From: Clostridiaceae bacterium
GTDB taxonomy: Bacteria; Bacillota; Clostridia; DSM-8532
Assembly (NCBI GenBank): GCA_012719645.1
Contig: JAAXZX010000105.1
Location: 1 to 42,114, forward strand
Length of the DNA: 42,114 nucleotides
Direction: 5' to 3'
Both the position numbers and the translations under genes were made by a program. Positions 26,003-34,754 of this stretch are shown one piece after another (position 1 is the first letter of the stretch; every line of letters begins with the position of its first letter). Below the pieces are notes generated by a model. That model was given only the letters and a program-made list of their open reading frames with translations, was not told the DNA's origin and ran no database searches.

Positions 26003-27110
26003 TTATGATAGCCTCAAGAAAACGGCAGGCCTTTTCCATGTCGGAAATCCTGATCCTTTCCGCGGTACTGTGGACCCTGTCCATGCCTACGCTGACGTCC
26101 ACCGCAGGTATCCCGTAACCGTTTATAACATTGGTATCGCTGCCGCCCCCGGTAGCGTGAAGGTTAAGCGGAAGGCCAGCCTTATCTGCCGCTTCCTTAA
26201 GCAGGCATATGATTGGGCTTGACTCATCCATGCTGTATCCGGGGTACATGCGTTCAACCTCTGTCTCAACCTGTCCTCCCAACTCTTCAGTCACATTTCT
26301 GATGTGGTCCAGGATCTCCTTTGTATACCGCTCAAGGCGGTCTTCATATATGGAGCGCACCTCTCCCTCGACGGTGCAGGTTTCGCTCACAATATTGCGG
26401 GCCGTGCCCCCGCTGATGATGCCTATATTGGAAGTGCTTTCCGCGTCGATGCGTCCCGCATGGGGAAGGTCAGCAAGCGCCTTTGAGGCAAGCATGATGG
26501 CATTCAGTCCCTTTTCAGGCTCAAGCCCGGCATGGGCTGCCCGTCCCCTGAAGGTAACCTTGAACCGGTTGTAGAACGGGGCTTTGACGGCAGCCGTGGC
26601 TATGGGCCCTTCATCGTCCATGATGAAGGCAAAATCAGCAGGTATCCTGCTTATGTCCAGGTTCCTTGCCCCGAACAGCCCTCCCTCCTCGGCCACGGTG
26701 AATACCAGGTACAGGTCGCCATGGGGTGTTCCATCCTCCATGAGGGAGCTTACGGTTTCAAGGATAACCGCGATCCCTGCAGCGTCGTCGCCGCCCAGCA
26801 CCGTGGTACCGTCGGACCTTATGACATCCCCGTCAACCACGGGCTTTTTGCCTGTGCCCGGAGCTACCGTGTCCATATGCGCCATGAGCAGCAGAACGGG
26901 TTTTCCCGGTATACCCGGAACATGGCATATGATATTCCCGGCATTGCCCCCTATTTTGGGTCCAGTATCATCCTCATACGGTTCAAAGCCCATCTTCCTG
27001 AGCTTTTTCAAAAGGTGGTCGGCCATGTCCCTTTCCTTTCTGCTCAGGCTGTCTATGCGCACCATCTCCAGAAAACTGTCGGTAAGCCTTTCCCTGCTGA
27101 TCAATTTCAA
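25977..27110 (-). CDS. M20-family metallopeptidase (tripeptidase T / YqjE-like)
   Basis: A 377-residue zinc-dependent aminopeptidase-type enzyme. The metal ligands are visible as AHMDTV, GGDDAAG, AEEGG, MDDEGP and a C-terminal MDRVHSTAE. The dimerisation lid lies between (about 180-290). Length and motifs fit the M20B group that includes PepT and YqjE; the exact peptide preference is not known. It is the last gene of the zapA-U32-dut operon, 48 bp after dut. The start is TTG 27110, just after AAAGGATGA; TTG 27104 is an alternative. It converges on and overlaps the ZorB-like gene. Confidence 0.88.
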   Translation of the reverse strand: MKLISRERLTDSFLEMVRIDSLSRKERDMADHLLKKLRKMGFEPYEDDTGPKIGGNAGNIICHVPGIPGKPVLLLMAHMDTVAPGTGKKPVVDGDVIRSDGTTVLGGDDAAGIAVILETVSSLMEDGTPHGDLYLVFTVAEEGGLFGARNLDISRIPADFAFIMDDEGPIATAAVKAPFYNRFKVTFRGRAAHAGLEPEKGLNAIMLASKALADLPHAGRIDAESTSNIGIISGGTARNIVSETCTVEGEVRSIYEDRLERYTKEILDHIRNVTEELGGQVETEVERMYPGYSMDESSPIICLLKEAADKAGLPLNLHATGGGSDTNVINGYGIPAVDVSVGMDRVHSTAERIRISDMEKACRFLEAIITTALTYSR

Positions 27111-27158
27111 TCATCCTTTCCCATTTGATTCATTGCAGCATGCTATGGCGCCAGCCAT

Positions 27159-27659
27159 TTACTTTACTCCGGTGGACCCGAAACCGCCGCCGCGGTCCCT
27201 GCCTATCTCCTTCACCGAGTCCACCGTGCGAAGCCTCATCCGCGGCACTGCCGCAAGCACCAGCTGCGCTACCCTGTCGCCCTTCTTAATGAGGTATGTT
27301 CCCTGGCGGTTACCCTTGGAGCTTAGCGGCAGGGGCTCGCCGTCGTCAGGCAGGTTCGGGGCCGAGGTATTGGTCATAATGATGCCAAGCTCGTCACGGT
27401 ACCCGGCATCTATGGTTCCGGGAGAATTGGAAAGTCTGAGCGGCGTGTTCAGGCTTATGCCGCTCCTGGGTCTCACCTGAATCTCGTAACCTTCGGGAAT
27501 GGCCAGCTTAAGCCCCGTGGGCACGATCACGGTTTCTCCCGGCCGGATCAGTGTATCGCAGGCCGCGCAAACGTCCATGCCTGCGTCCCAGGGATTGGCA
27601 TAAGAGGGCAGAGTAACACCTTCCCTGATTATTTCAACAAAAACCTCTATTTCACTCAT
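27159..27659 (-). CDS. dut: dUTP diphosphatase
   Basis: A 166-residue trimeric dUTPase that makes dUMP and keeps uracil out of DNA. The five motifs are present: AGMDVCA, RPRSGIS, GTIDAGYRDELG, KGDRVAQLVL and the C-terminal RGGGFGSTG. The start is ATG 27659 with AGAGGTGATCTT upstream; the longer frame has no ribosome site. It lies between the U32 gene and the M20 peptidase gene in one operon. Confidence 0.95.
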   Translation of the reverse strand: MSEIEVFVEIIREGVTLPSYANPWDAGMDVCAACDTLIRPGETVIVPTGLKLAIPEGYEIQVRPRSGISLNTPLRLSNSPGTIDAGYRDELGIIMTNTSAPNLPDDGEPLPLSSKGNRQGTYLIKKGDRVAQLVLAAVPRMRLRTVDSVKEIGRDRGGGFGSTGVK

Positions 27660-27700
27660 AAGATCACCTCTCAACAGGCTCTTTTTCCAAAATGCAGTAT

Positions 27701-30136
27701 TTATACGCCTTTGAACCAGTGTCCCCTGCTGGCGCCCTTTTCCAGCAGCCTGTCCAGGACATCCTGATCACTTTTGCTTAATACCGGGGAAGCGTTCGTG
27801 AGCCGTTTATGGAACCACCCGGTTACAGCCTTGATTTCATCCACGTTCTCATCGGCAAAGGCCAGCCTGTACAACCTGATACTGCTACCCAAAAGCTTTT
27901 CAGGCTGATCCATGAAAACCGGTTCGGGGCTGAAAATCCCGGTCCTTCCCGCTCTGCAGTCCCTTATATACGGGAACTCCTTGTTTTTCCTGTCCCGCAG
28001 AAGGCCTTTGGACATACCGCATTCAGCGCACTTCATTCCGCATTGTCCCAGGATGCTGGCGGGACAGTATTCAAGGGTCATGAGCTGGACCCTGCCGTAA
28101 ACCTGCGCTTCCAGGGCCATGCCCCGGGAAACAAGCCTTACGGCCTCATCCAGCCTGAGCTCAGGGGAAACCGACGCCGAAGCCGCTCCCCAATCTTCCA
28201 CCAGGGCAAGAGAATACGAGTTTATCAGGTTCATCTGGTAATCGGCATGGAACTTTACGTCACCGCCGCATTTTTGCAGCATTCCCATGGTGCCGGGATT
28301 TGCGGCGCTAACCCCGTCTATAACCCCCTTTAGGCCGTCAAGGGCGTTGATCAATCCATCCATTTCCCGGTCCCTGACAATATTGGGAGTCCATATAAAG
28401 ATCTCGCCTTTATAGGCTTCCCTGACCGATTCCAGTTCGCTTCTTTCCATCAGCGGAAGGTATATGCGGGAAACCTGGAGTTCATAACCTCCGGGAAGTT
28501 GCGGTTTCGTATGGAAAAACGCAGTCAGAGCCGGCCCGGCCTCCTGCAGCCTCCGGTCCGGGGCCAATAAAGGCAGGTATGCTTCCTGTTTCATCCTTTG
28601 GCGGATTTTTGAACTTCTCCTCAGCCCCGAAATCCTTTCAATGGCCTCACGCCTCATGGCGTTCAGTGATGACACCGGCAGAGTGCCGGCCTGGTCGGTT
28701 TCCGCCCGGACCCGCACCACTTCATAGGGAGTATCCCCGGTTTTCCGAATCTGCCGGATTATCCTCTCTTCATCCAGTGGCCTGTTCTCTGCCTTTTCAG
28801 CGGGGATATCGGAAAAGACCTCAACCCGGTGGCCCTCGGGGTCTTCCAGCACAAGGGAGGCACGCTCGCCTTCCCTTAGGCGGAAGAATGCTTTCAGCGG
28901 AACTCTTCGGGCTTCGCCCCTTTCAAAGGACTCCCTTGCTTCAAGCATAAGGGGTTTTGAATATGTGCGCCATACCTGGCTTCCCTTTTCAACCTGCACC
29001 TTCATGTCCCCCACCCATGGGGAGGAACCCGCGGGCGCATTTCGCACATGCTTGCCATCCAGCACTATGGAACTTACTATGATATCGGGAACGCCCTTCC
29101 TGAAATCCCAGACCTCAATGCCATCACCCATGTCCAGGGATTTTTCCAGGCTGATGCGCACGGAGTCCTTCCTTGAGTCCGTAACAGTTCCGATCCTTAC
29201 CCCACGGTTCTTGGGATGCACCGGGTAAACCAGCGACCTGTCGTTCCTGGCGCCCTTAAGATATGCGGCTGTGAAACCGCCCCTGTTGAAGATCTGCAAA
29301 AGTTTTTCCAGATCAGCGTCATCTACGCGGTATTCCTCTTCGCCATACGCCTTGAGCCGGTCCAGGTACTTCCTGTAGATACCCGTCACCACGGCTACAT
29401 ATTCGGGGGACTTCATGCGCCCCTCTATCTTCAGAGATGAGACGCCGGCATTCCTGAGCCCGGGAAGCAGGGTAAGCCCCATCAGGTCTTTCGGGCTTAT
29501 AAGATATGATTCCTCGGACCATGTGCCGTCCTTCCTCCGGATACTCCAGGGAAGCCTGCAGGGCTGGGCGCATCTGCCCCTGTTCCCGCTTCTTCCGCCT
29601 ATAAAGCTGCTCATGAGGCACTGGCCCGAATAGCATATGCAAAGGGCGCCGTGGACGAAGACCTCCAGTTCGGCTTTACCGGATTTGCTCAAGACTTCAA
29701 TCTCCTCAAGCGTCAGCTCTCTTGCCAGGACCACCCGGCTGATTCCCATCTCTTCGCACTTCCTTATCCCCGAAGAATTGGTTATGGTCATCTGGGTGCT
29801 GGCATGGAGACTGATATCAGGGAAATTGCGGCGCAGGAGGGAGGCTAGCCCTATATCCTGCACGATAACGGCATCCGCGCCCTTCTCATAAACAAAGCCC
29901 GCGAACTGCAGGGCTTCATCCATCTCACTGTCCTTGGTGAGAGTATTCAATGTGATATATACTTTAACGCCTCTCTCCCCGGCATATGTCAACGCGGCCT
30001 CCAGGGCGTCCCTGGTGAAATTGTCCGCTCCTTCCCTGGCATTGAACTGCTCACCGCCCAGGTAAACGGCGTCTGCCCCGTTGGCGACAGCGGCCTTCAG
30101 GCATTCGAAATTACCAGCCGGTGCGAGAAGCTCCAT
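27701..30136 (-). CDS. U32 peptidase-family protein with DUF3656 (RlhA-like)
   Basis: An 811-residue protein of the U32 family, whose members hydroxylate rRNA or tRNA rather than cut peptides where studied. It begins MELLAPAGNFECLKAAVANGADAVYLGG; the U32 cysteine signature follows (EVFVHGALCICYSGQCLMSSFIGGRSGNRGRCAQPCRLPW), which can hold an Fe-S cluster. Beyond residue 350 are a DUF3656-type domain and a C-terminal part with a further Cys cluster (CGMKCAECGMSKG). This architecture is closest to RlhA (YdcP). I chose ATG 30136 after GAAGGATGAA; longer in-frame starts would overlap the upstream gene. It belongs to the zapA operon, a pairing seen in many Firmicutes. Confidence 0.9.
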   Translation of the reverse strand: MELLAPAGNFECLKAAVANGADAVYLGGEQFNAREGADNFTRDALEAALTYAGERGVKVYITLNTLTKDSEMDEALQFAGFVYEKGADAVIVQDIGLASLLRRNFPDISLHASTQMTITNSSGIRKCEEMGISRVVLARELTLEEIEVLSKSGKAELEVFVHGALCICYSGQCLMSSFIGGRSGNRGRCAQPCRLPWSIRRKDGTWSEESYLISPKDLMGLTLLPGLRNAGVSSLKIEGRMKSPEYVAVVTGIYRKYLDRLKAYGEEEYRVDDADLEKLLQIFNRGGFTAAYLKGARNDRSLVYPVHPKNRGVRIGTVTDSRKDSVRISLEKSLDMGDGIEVWDFRKGVPDIIVSSIVLDGKHVRNAPAGSSPWVGDMKVQVEKGSQVWRTYSKPLMLEARESFERGEARRVPLKAFFRLREGERASLVLEDPEGHRVEVFSDIPAEKAENRPLDEERIIRQIRKTGDTPYEVVRVRAETDQAGTLPVSSLNAMRREAIERISGLRRSSKIRQRMKQEAYLPLLAPDRRLQEAGPALTAFFHTKPQLPGGYELQVSRIYLPLMERSELESVREAYKGEIFIWTPNIVRDREMDGLINALDGLKGVIDGVSAANPGTMGMLQKCGGDVKFHADYQMNLINSYSLALVEDWGAASASVSPELRLDEAVRLVSRGMALEAQVYGRVQLMTLEYCPASILGQCGMKCAECGMSKGLLRDRKNKEFPYIRDCRAGRTGIFSPEPVFMDQPEKLLGSSIRLYRLAFADENVDEIKAVTGWFHKRLTNASPVLSKSDQDVLDRLLEKGASRGHWFKGV

Positions 30137-30173
30137 TTCATCCTTCTTCACGTTCCTGTTCCCCGGCATCCTC

Positions 30174-30818
30174 TCATTCTGCTGAATCCGATACATCTGA
30201 TGAATCATCCAGGCTGGCTGCGGACGAATCCTCAGAAGCATCCTCCGGACTCTCTTCCGGGCTTTCCTCCGGATCCGCTTCGGTTTCCCCGTCGTCCGCT
30301 TCCGCTATATAATCCTCATAGGGTCCTTCATCTATTTCCTCGTTGGTCAGTATCTCCACTTCCTCGGGTTTTTCCTGGTCCTTTTTGTATTTGTACTTGT
30401 AGACAGTCGTCCCCTTTTTCTTTGGGGTTGATGACTTTTTCTTCTTTTCAAAGAAACCTTTTATTGCGGCAACTATATCCAGTAAAACCTTTGCCTTTGA
30501 CAGTATGTCTTTCTGGACCGTCTCAACGCCCTTTTTAACCGAAGCGGATATTTTGCCCACATCCTGTACGACCTTATCGATACCCTCCATGTTGTTCTTG
30601 ATGGACTCGGTTATCTTTTCGGCATTGCTGGCTATTTTGGGCAGCTTCTCTATCGTCTGGTTGATGTTATCCTTATTGCGGTCCACAATCCGGTTGACAT
30701 TTTTCAGGATCCTTACCAGGTTCGCGACTGCCAGTATCAAGTAAAAAATAAGGGCGGCACCCAGCAGGAAAAGAACAATTGTTATAAGCTCTCCCCAGGA
30801 AACAGGTTTGTCGAACAT
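30174..30818 (-). CDS. Membrane-anchored coiled-coil protein, DUF948-like
   Basis: A 214-residue protein with one N-terminal transmembrane helix (about 11-33; LITIVLFLLGAALIFYLILAV), a helical region (about 40-125) rich in Asn/Lys/Ile as in DUF948 proteins, a Lys-rich linker (FFEKKKKSSTPKKKG) and a strongly acidic Ser/Glu/Asp tail (about 150-214) with short repeats of EESPEE and DDSS type. The function of the family is not known; some members occur near cell-division or wall genes. It is the second gene of the zapA operon, with a GGAGGAGG ribosome site. Confidence 0.72.
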   Translation of the reverse strand: MFDKPVSWGELITIVLFLLGAALIFYLILAVANLVRILKNVNRIVDRNKDNINQTIEKLPKIASNAEKITESIKNNMEGIDKVVQDVGKISASVKKGVETVQKDILSKAKVLLDIVAAIKGFFEKKKKSSTPKKKGTTVYKYKYKKDQEKPEEVEILTNEEIDEGPYEDYIAEADDGETEADPEESPEESPEDASEDSSAASLDDSSDVSDSAE

Positions 30819-30847
30819 TATCTGATACCTCCTCCTCCTTCAGTATC

Positions 30848-31255
30848 TCACGGCTTATCGGTCAAGCTGGACAGGGCCTTCCTGACTTCCTTAAGCTCGG
30901 TTTCCCTTCTGGTCAGCTCTATCTGGAGCTGGGACTGGACTTCCTTCAGCTTCTCGTTTTCCTGCTTGTACCGGTATACATCTTCCCGCAGTTCCTGGAT
31001 TTTTTTCTTCAATTCCTTAAGCTCATACTCCGACTTATCATAGGCTTCCTGCGTCTTGACCAGCTCATCGGCCATGTTTACGGCAGTCAGAACCGAAGCC
31101 ATTGACGTGCTCAGCAGATGGTTCTTGCGGGTAATGTCCCTGAGCTTCCTGTCCACCATCATGGCAATTTTCTGTATGTACTCAGGCGATTCGCTGCCGC
31201 ACAGGATATATTCATTTCCTGCAATCCTTACAACCACTTTGTTTTTATCAGACAT
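30848..31255 (-). CDS. zapA: Cell division protein ZapA
   Basis: A 135-residue Z-ring-associated protein. The ZapA fold is clear from the N-terminus (NKVVVRIAGNEYILCGSESPEYIQKIAMMVDRKLRDI) followed by a long coiled coil (about 65-130). Longer coiled coils than in E. coli ZapA are normal in Firmicutes. It bundles FtsZ filaments at the division site. It is the first gene of the operon that runs into DUF948, U32, dut and M20. Confidence 0.92.
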   Translation of the reverse strand: MSDKNKVVVRIAGNEYILCGSESPEYIQKIAMMVDRKLRDITRKNHLLSTSMASVLTAVNMADELVKTQEAYDKSEYELKELKKKIQELREDVYRYKQENEKLKEVQSQLQIELTRRETELKEVRKALSSLTDKP

Positions 31256-31622
31256 TTTGCCAATTCATCTCCCAAATCTTAGCGCCCGCGGGGGTGATGC
31301 ATTCTCCCCTGCCAAAGACACGATTGCCGGATGATGCCTTTATCCTGCCAATAATAATACAGACCTGCCTTATTAGATTATTATACTATATTTTGTCAAG
31401 TTAAACATTAAGATGACCGTTTATTTAAAAGCATTTACATAAAGACGTGACGGGATGTGCGATTCCCAGATTATACCCTTTCTTTTATTTCTTGATTCTT
31501 GCTATTTCGACATTTTTCAATTATACTTTATCTTGACACTGATACCTTAACATACTTTTACCTCCTTTTTAGCACATTTCCATGATATTTGCCTGTTGAT
31601 CGTCCAACAGGCGTTTTGTTTC
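31256..31622. other. 367-bp gap between sigH and zapA
   Basis: The gap holds the zapA promoter, a hairpin at 31591-31612 (GCCTGTTG/CAACAGGC) just past the sigH stop, a minus-strand TGTCGAA (31506-31512) resembling a Spo0A box, and TATAAT at 31 bp beyond it. A 10-codon minus-strand frame near 31545 has a strong AAAAGGAGG ribosome site, but it is too short to call a gene. Confidence 0.4.
31370..31399 (-). promoter_or_regulatory. Promoter of the zapA operon
   Basis: On the minus strand a perfect TTGACA (31394-31399) and TAATAA (31370-31375) are separated by 18 bp, about 115 bp before zapA. Confidence 0.6.
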
Positions 31623-32282
31623 CTATGGCTGTTTCTCCATATCGTTCCTGTCGTATAACAGGCTTTTCTCTATCTTCTTCTTGAGCCGCTGGAGTGCGTT
31701 GTCAATGGATTTTACAGGCTTGTTCAACTGGCGTGCGATATCCTGGTAGGCAATACCGCTGAGGTACATGGTAAGCACCTGCTTTTCAAACGGGCTTAAC
31801 AGTTCCAGCATCTTTTGCTCTATATCGCTGTAGTCTTCCTTTGAAATGAACAGTTCCTCCGGGTCGGTGATGGATACGCCGTGGAGCATTTCAACGAGCG
31901 TTTTATCCGAATCCTCGTCATACATGCGTTTGTTAAGCGAGACATAGGAATTCAGAGGAATATGCTTCTGCCTCGTGGCTGTTTTCACCGCGGTTATGAT
32001 CTGGCGGGTTATGCACATCTCGGCAAACATCCTGAAAGGTATGCTCTTATCATCCCTGTAGTCCCGAATGGCTTTGAACAGGCCGATCATGCCTTCCTGC
32101 ACTATGTCTTCCCGGTCGGCGCCCACAAGGAAATATGACCTGGACTTGGCGCGGACAAGGGGCTTGTACTTCTCAATCAGGTGTTCCATGCATTTTTTGC
32201 AGCCATTGCGTATGCGGTGTATGATTTCTTCGTCCTCAAGGCTTCTCAGATGTACTGTATGGTTCTCTTCGGTCTTAAGCAC
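31623..32282 (-). CDS. sigH: RNA polymerase sigma-H factor
   Basis: A 219-residue sigma-70 family protein of the early-sporulation type. Region 2 is highly conserved with Bacillus SigH (VRAKSRSYFLVGADREDIVQEGMIGLFKAIRDYRDDKSIPFRMFAEMCITRQIITA), followed by KTATRQKHIPLNSYVSL and region 4 (DIARQLNKPVKSIDNALQRLKKKIEKS). The start is GTG with GGAGGAATAACC. It directs transcription of stationary-phase and sporulation-entry genes. It is 24 bp after the P-loop/Asp23-like gene and probably co-transcribed with it; the usual rpmG-secE-nusG neighbours are not downstream here. Confidence 0.95.
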   Translation of the reverse strand: MLKTEENHTVHLRSLEDEEIIHRIRNGCKKCMEHLIEKYKPLVRAKSRSYFLVGADREDIVQEGMIGLFKAIRDYRDDKSIPFRMFAEMCITRQIITAVKTATRQKHIPLNSYVSLNKRMYDEDSDKTLVEMLHGVSITDPEELFISKEDYSDIEQKMLELLSPFEKQVLTMYLSGIAYQDIARQLNKPVKSIDNALQRLKKKIEKSLLYDRNDMEKQP

Positions 32283-32306
32283 GGTTATTCCTCCATTAAC
32301 CCGGAA

Positions 32307-33134
32307 TTAATGATTTGACTTGGAAAGGACAAGGGTTTTCACATTGATGACGAGCCTGTTCAGGTTGATCCCCGCAAAACGGTCCAATTCCCTGCTGATG
32401 GCATCCTGCGCCTTCCTGAGGGCATCCATTAAATTATAGCCAAAAACCATTACAACGTCCATATCCACAAACAGGCCGTCAGGGGTGTTGTTGCACCTGA
32501 ATCGTGTTATCTTCTCCATTTCAGGCATTGACACAATGATATGGTTGATAAGCTGGTAAATGGCATAATCCGAAATGGTGTATTTCCCATAATAACTGAA
32601 AGTCGGACGGACGACCGATTTCTCCCCGATCTTCTGGAACTCGGCCTTTCCCTTCCTCTTGAACAACTGCAGCGGATCCAGGAAATATCCTGAGAACTGC
32701 TTCTTTATCTCCATGGCGGGAACCGGGATCACATGCTTTCCCTCACTGATCCTGGTGTTCATCGCCTGCTCAATCTCAAGGGGTGTGGCAACATCCTCGA
32801 TGGTTATCCATTCCTGTACCTCGCCCAGTTCCAGCACCTCGGCTATCTTGCTGATCATTTTGGCGGACGTGCCCAGGATCAGGATACCTTCGGGCTTCCT
32901 CTCCCTGATGGCCTTTTTTACCTCTTCCCTGTGGTCATCGTCCTGGAAAAGGGCAACCCTGATGGATCCGATCTTCGACGGAGCTTTTTTCGCCGATTTT
33001 CCTGCAACCACAACATTGCCGAAGATCAGCAGACCATCATCAATTATATAGTCCAGCCCGTTCTCACGGGACACCCATAAAGCCCGGTGGCTTTTACCCG
33101 TCCCACTGGGGCCTGTGAAGCCCACAACACGCAA
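32307..33134 (-). CDS. P-loop NTPase fused to an Asp23/Gls24-like domain
   Basis: A 275-residue protein with two parts. The N-terminus has a Walker A motif (GPSGTGKS, about residues 8-15) in a small P-loop fold. The C-terminal 85 residues (about 188-272) follow the Asp23/Gls24 pattern: ISDYAIYQLINHIIVSMPEM, DMDVVMVFGYNLMDALRKAQDAI and INLNRLVINVKTLVL. Asp23-type domains are membrane- or envelope-stress-linked in Gram-positives, but this fusion's role is unknown. The start is TTG 33134 with GGGAGGGAAATGAT. It lies just upstream of sigH on the same strand. Confidence 0.75.
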   Translation of the reverse strand: MRVVGFTGPSGTGKSHRALWVSRENGLDYIIDDGLLIFGNVVVAGKSAKKAPSKIGSIRVALFQDDDHREEVKKAIRERKPEGILILGTSAKMISKIAEVLELGEVQEWITIEDVATPLEIEQAMNTRISEGKHVIPVPAMEIKKQFSGYFLDPLQLFKRKGKAEFQKIGEKSVVRPTFSYYGKYTISDYAIYQLINHIIVSMPEMEKITRFRCNNTPDGLFVDMDVVMVFGYNLMDALRKAQDAISRELDRFAGINLNRLVINVKTLVLSKSNH

Positions 33135-33270
33135 ATCATTTCCCTCCCACGGTCTGAAGGCAGCCGGGAAAATCAGATGAAAGCTCTCAATACCGCCTCA
33201 TATAGTTATTCCCAGTTACATGCCCCTCCAAACGGTTTTCAGGCAGTTTTCGGCAGGATGAAAACCCGCC

Positions 33271-33302
33271 AAAAAAGGCCGCTCCCGAAGGAAGCGGCCT
33301 TT
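33271..33302 (-). terminator. Terminator of the ABC ATPase gene
   Basis: On the minus strand AAAGGCCGCT pairs with AGCGGCCTTT around a UUCG-type loop, with one bulge, followed by a T run. It lies 15 bp past the stop at 33318. Confidence 0.85.
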
Positions 33303-33317
33303 GTGTGCTTAGCCGGT

Positions 33318-34439
33318 TCAGTGAACAATCGCTTTTTCCGTATCCTTGTCGAAGATGTGGATACGATCCATGTCGAACAGGAGCTCGACCTGCTCGTTGG
33401 GCTGAACCTTTGATTTCGGGCTGACACGAGCGGTAAAGTTGACATCGTTGATGACAACATAAAGAAGTGTCTCCGAACCAAGTCTCTCGGTAACTTCCAC
33501 GTCAGCCTTGAGAGGAATACTGGCATGGTTGCCCAGGGCCCCGGCCGCATCCATCTCATAGATATTCTCGGGACGGATACCGAATATGACTTCCTTGCCC
33601 ACATAGCCCTGCTTCTCAATCTCGGCTGACTTCTCAGCGTTGAGGTCCAGCCTGTACTCGCCGAATACGAGGGTGAGCTTGCCATCGTCTTTACGTTCCA
33701 CAATTGCATTGCCGAAGTTCATCTGCGGGCTTCCGATGAACCCTGCGACGAACAGGTTGGCCGGCTCGTCATAAAGCTTCTGGGGACTGTCTATCTGCTG
33801 GATGAAACCATCCTTCATAACAACGATACGTGTACCCATGGTCATAGCTTCTGTCTGGTCATGGGTAACATAGATGAACGTGGTGTTGAGTTTCAGGTGG
33901 AGCTTGCTGATCTCGGTTCTCATCTGGACCCTGAGCTTGGCATCCAGGTTGGAAAGCGGTTCGTCCATGAGGAATACCTTCGGCTCGCGAACGATCGCGC
34001 GTCCCAGGGCGACACGCTGTCTCTGACCACCGGAAAGAGCCTTCGGCTTTCTGTCAAGAAGATGTTCAATGTTCAGAATCCTTGCGGCTTCGTGTACTCT
34101 TCTCTTTATTTCATCTTTAGGTGTTTTTCTCAGCTTCAGACCGAATGCCATGTTGTCGAATACCGTCATGTGAGGATACAGGGCGTAGTTCTGGAACACC
34201 ATGGCGATGTCCCTGTCCTTCGGGGCAACATCATTACAAAGCTTGTCCCCTATGTACAACTCACCCTCGGTGATCTCCTCAAGACCTGCAATCATTCTGA
34301 GGGTAGTGGTCTTCCCACAGCCTGATGGTCCAACAAGAATGATAAACTCCTTATCTTCTATCTCGATGTTGAAGTCGCTGACAGCCTTAACACCGCCGGG
34401 GAATACCTTGCTGACGTTCTTAAGCCTTACACCTGCCAT
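33318..34439 (-). CDS. ugpC: Carbohydrate ABC transporter ATPase (MsmX/UgpC family)
   Basis: A 373-residue ATP-binding subunit of sugar importers. Walker A is GPSGCGKTT, the signature is [16 protein letters not shown], and Walker B is [18 protein letters not shown]-terminal TOBE/MOP-type regulatory domain (about 240-373) matches MsmX/UgpC. Such ATPases serve several sugar permeases in Firmicutes, which agrees with the absence of permease or binding-protein genes next to it. The start is ATG 34439 after AGGAGGTTTTACA. It is monocistronic, with its own terminator. Confidence 0.9.
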   Translation of the reverse strand: MAGVRLKNVSKVFPGGVKAVSDFNIEIEDKEFIILVGPSGCGKTTTLRMIAGLEEITEGELYIGDKLCNDVAPKDRDIAMVFQNYALYPHMTVFDNMAFGLKLRKTPKDEIKRRVHEAARILNIEHLLDRKPKALSGGQRQRVALGRAIVREPKVFLMDEPLSNLDAKLRVQMRTEISKLHLKLNTTFIYVTHDQTEAMTMGTRIVVMKDGFIQQIDSPQKLYDEPANLFVAGFIGSPQMNFGNAIVERKDDGKLTLVFGEYRLDLNAEKSAEIEKQGYVGKEVIFGIRPENIYEMDAAGALGNHASIPLKADVEVTERLGSETLLYVVINDVNFTARVSPKSKVQPNEQVELLFDMDRIHIFDKDTEKAIVH

Positions 34440-34461
34440 TGTAAAACCTCCTATTATATAT

Positions 34462-34476
34462 TGTGTCTGCGACACA
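34462..34476. promoter_or_regulatory. Dyad in the leader of the ABC ATPase gene
   Basis: TGTGTC and GACACA (perfect 6-bp arms, TGC centre) lie 22 bp before the ATPase start. It could be an operator. No clear -35/-10 pair or CcpA site was identified for this gene. The remainder of the 34440-34754 gap holds the argC promoter. Confidence 0.3.
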
Positions 34477-34617
34477 TACAAACAATGTAACACGCCTGTA
34501 ACAATTTAACTACATATCTTTTTTACAAAAATAAATTTTGGCATTTGGCAACTTTGCATAATGGAAAACAACCAAAAACACCGGAATGGCCTTATAAAAA
34601 GCCCCAAAAAAAAGCTA

Positions 34618-34647
34618 TTGAATTTTTATGCATTTATACTGTATAAT
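34618..34647 (+). promoter_or_regulatory. Promoter of argC with ARG box
   Basis: TTGAAT (34618-34623) and a perfect TATAAT (34642-34647) are spaced by 18 bp. TGAATTTTTATGCA (34619-34632) matches the ARG box consensus TGAATWWWWATTCA at 13 of 14 positions and overlaps the -35, so the ArgR repressor would block initiation when arginine is plentiful. A weaker second half (TGTATAATTATAAA) overlaps the -10. Confidence 0.75.
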
Positions 34648-34754
34648 TATAAATTACCGGGGACCTGCCGGCCCTCGGAACATGGGCGCTCATTGATTTT
34701 ATGCCTGTTTTTTATTTGCCCTCCAATACTATATTAACCGGGGAGGAATGTCCT

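Noticed and set aside
31533..31563. Micro-ORF of 10 codons as a gene
   Set aside because: It has a strong ribosome site, but ten codons without conservation data cannot be called a gene; it is recorded only as a finding.
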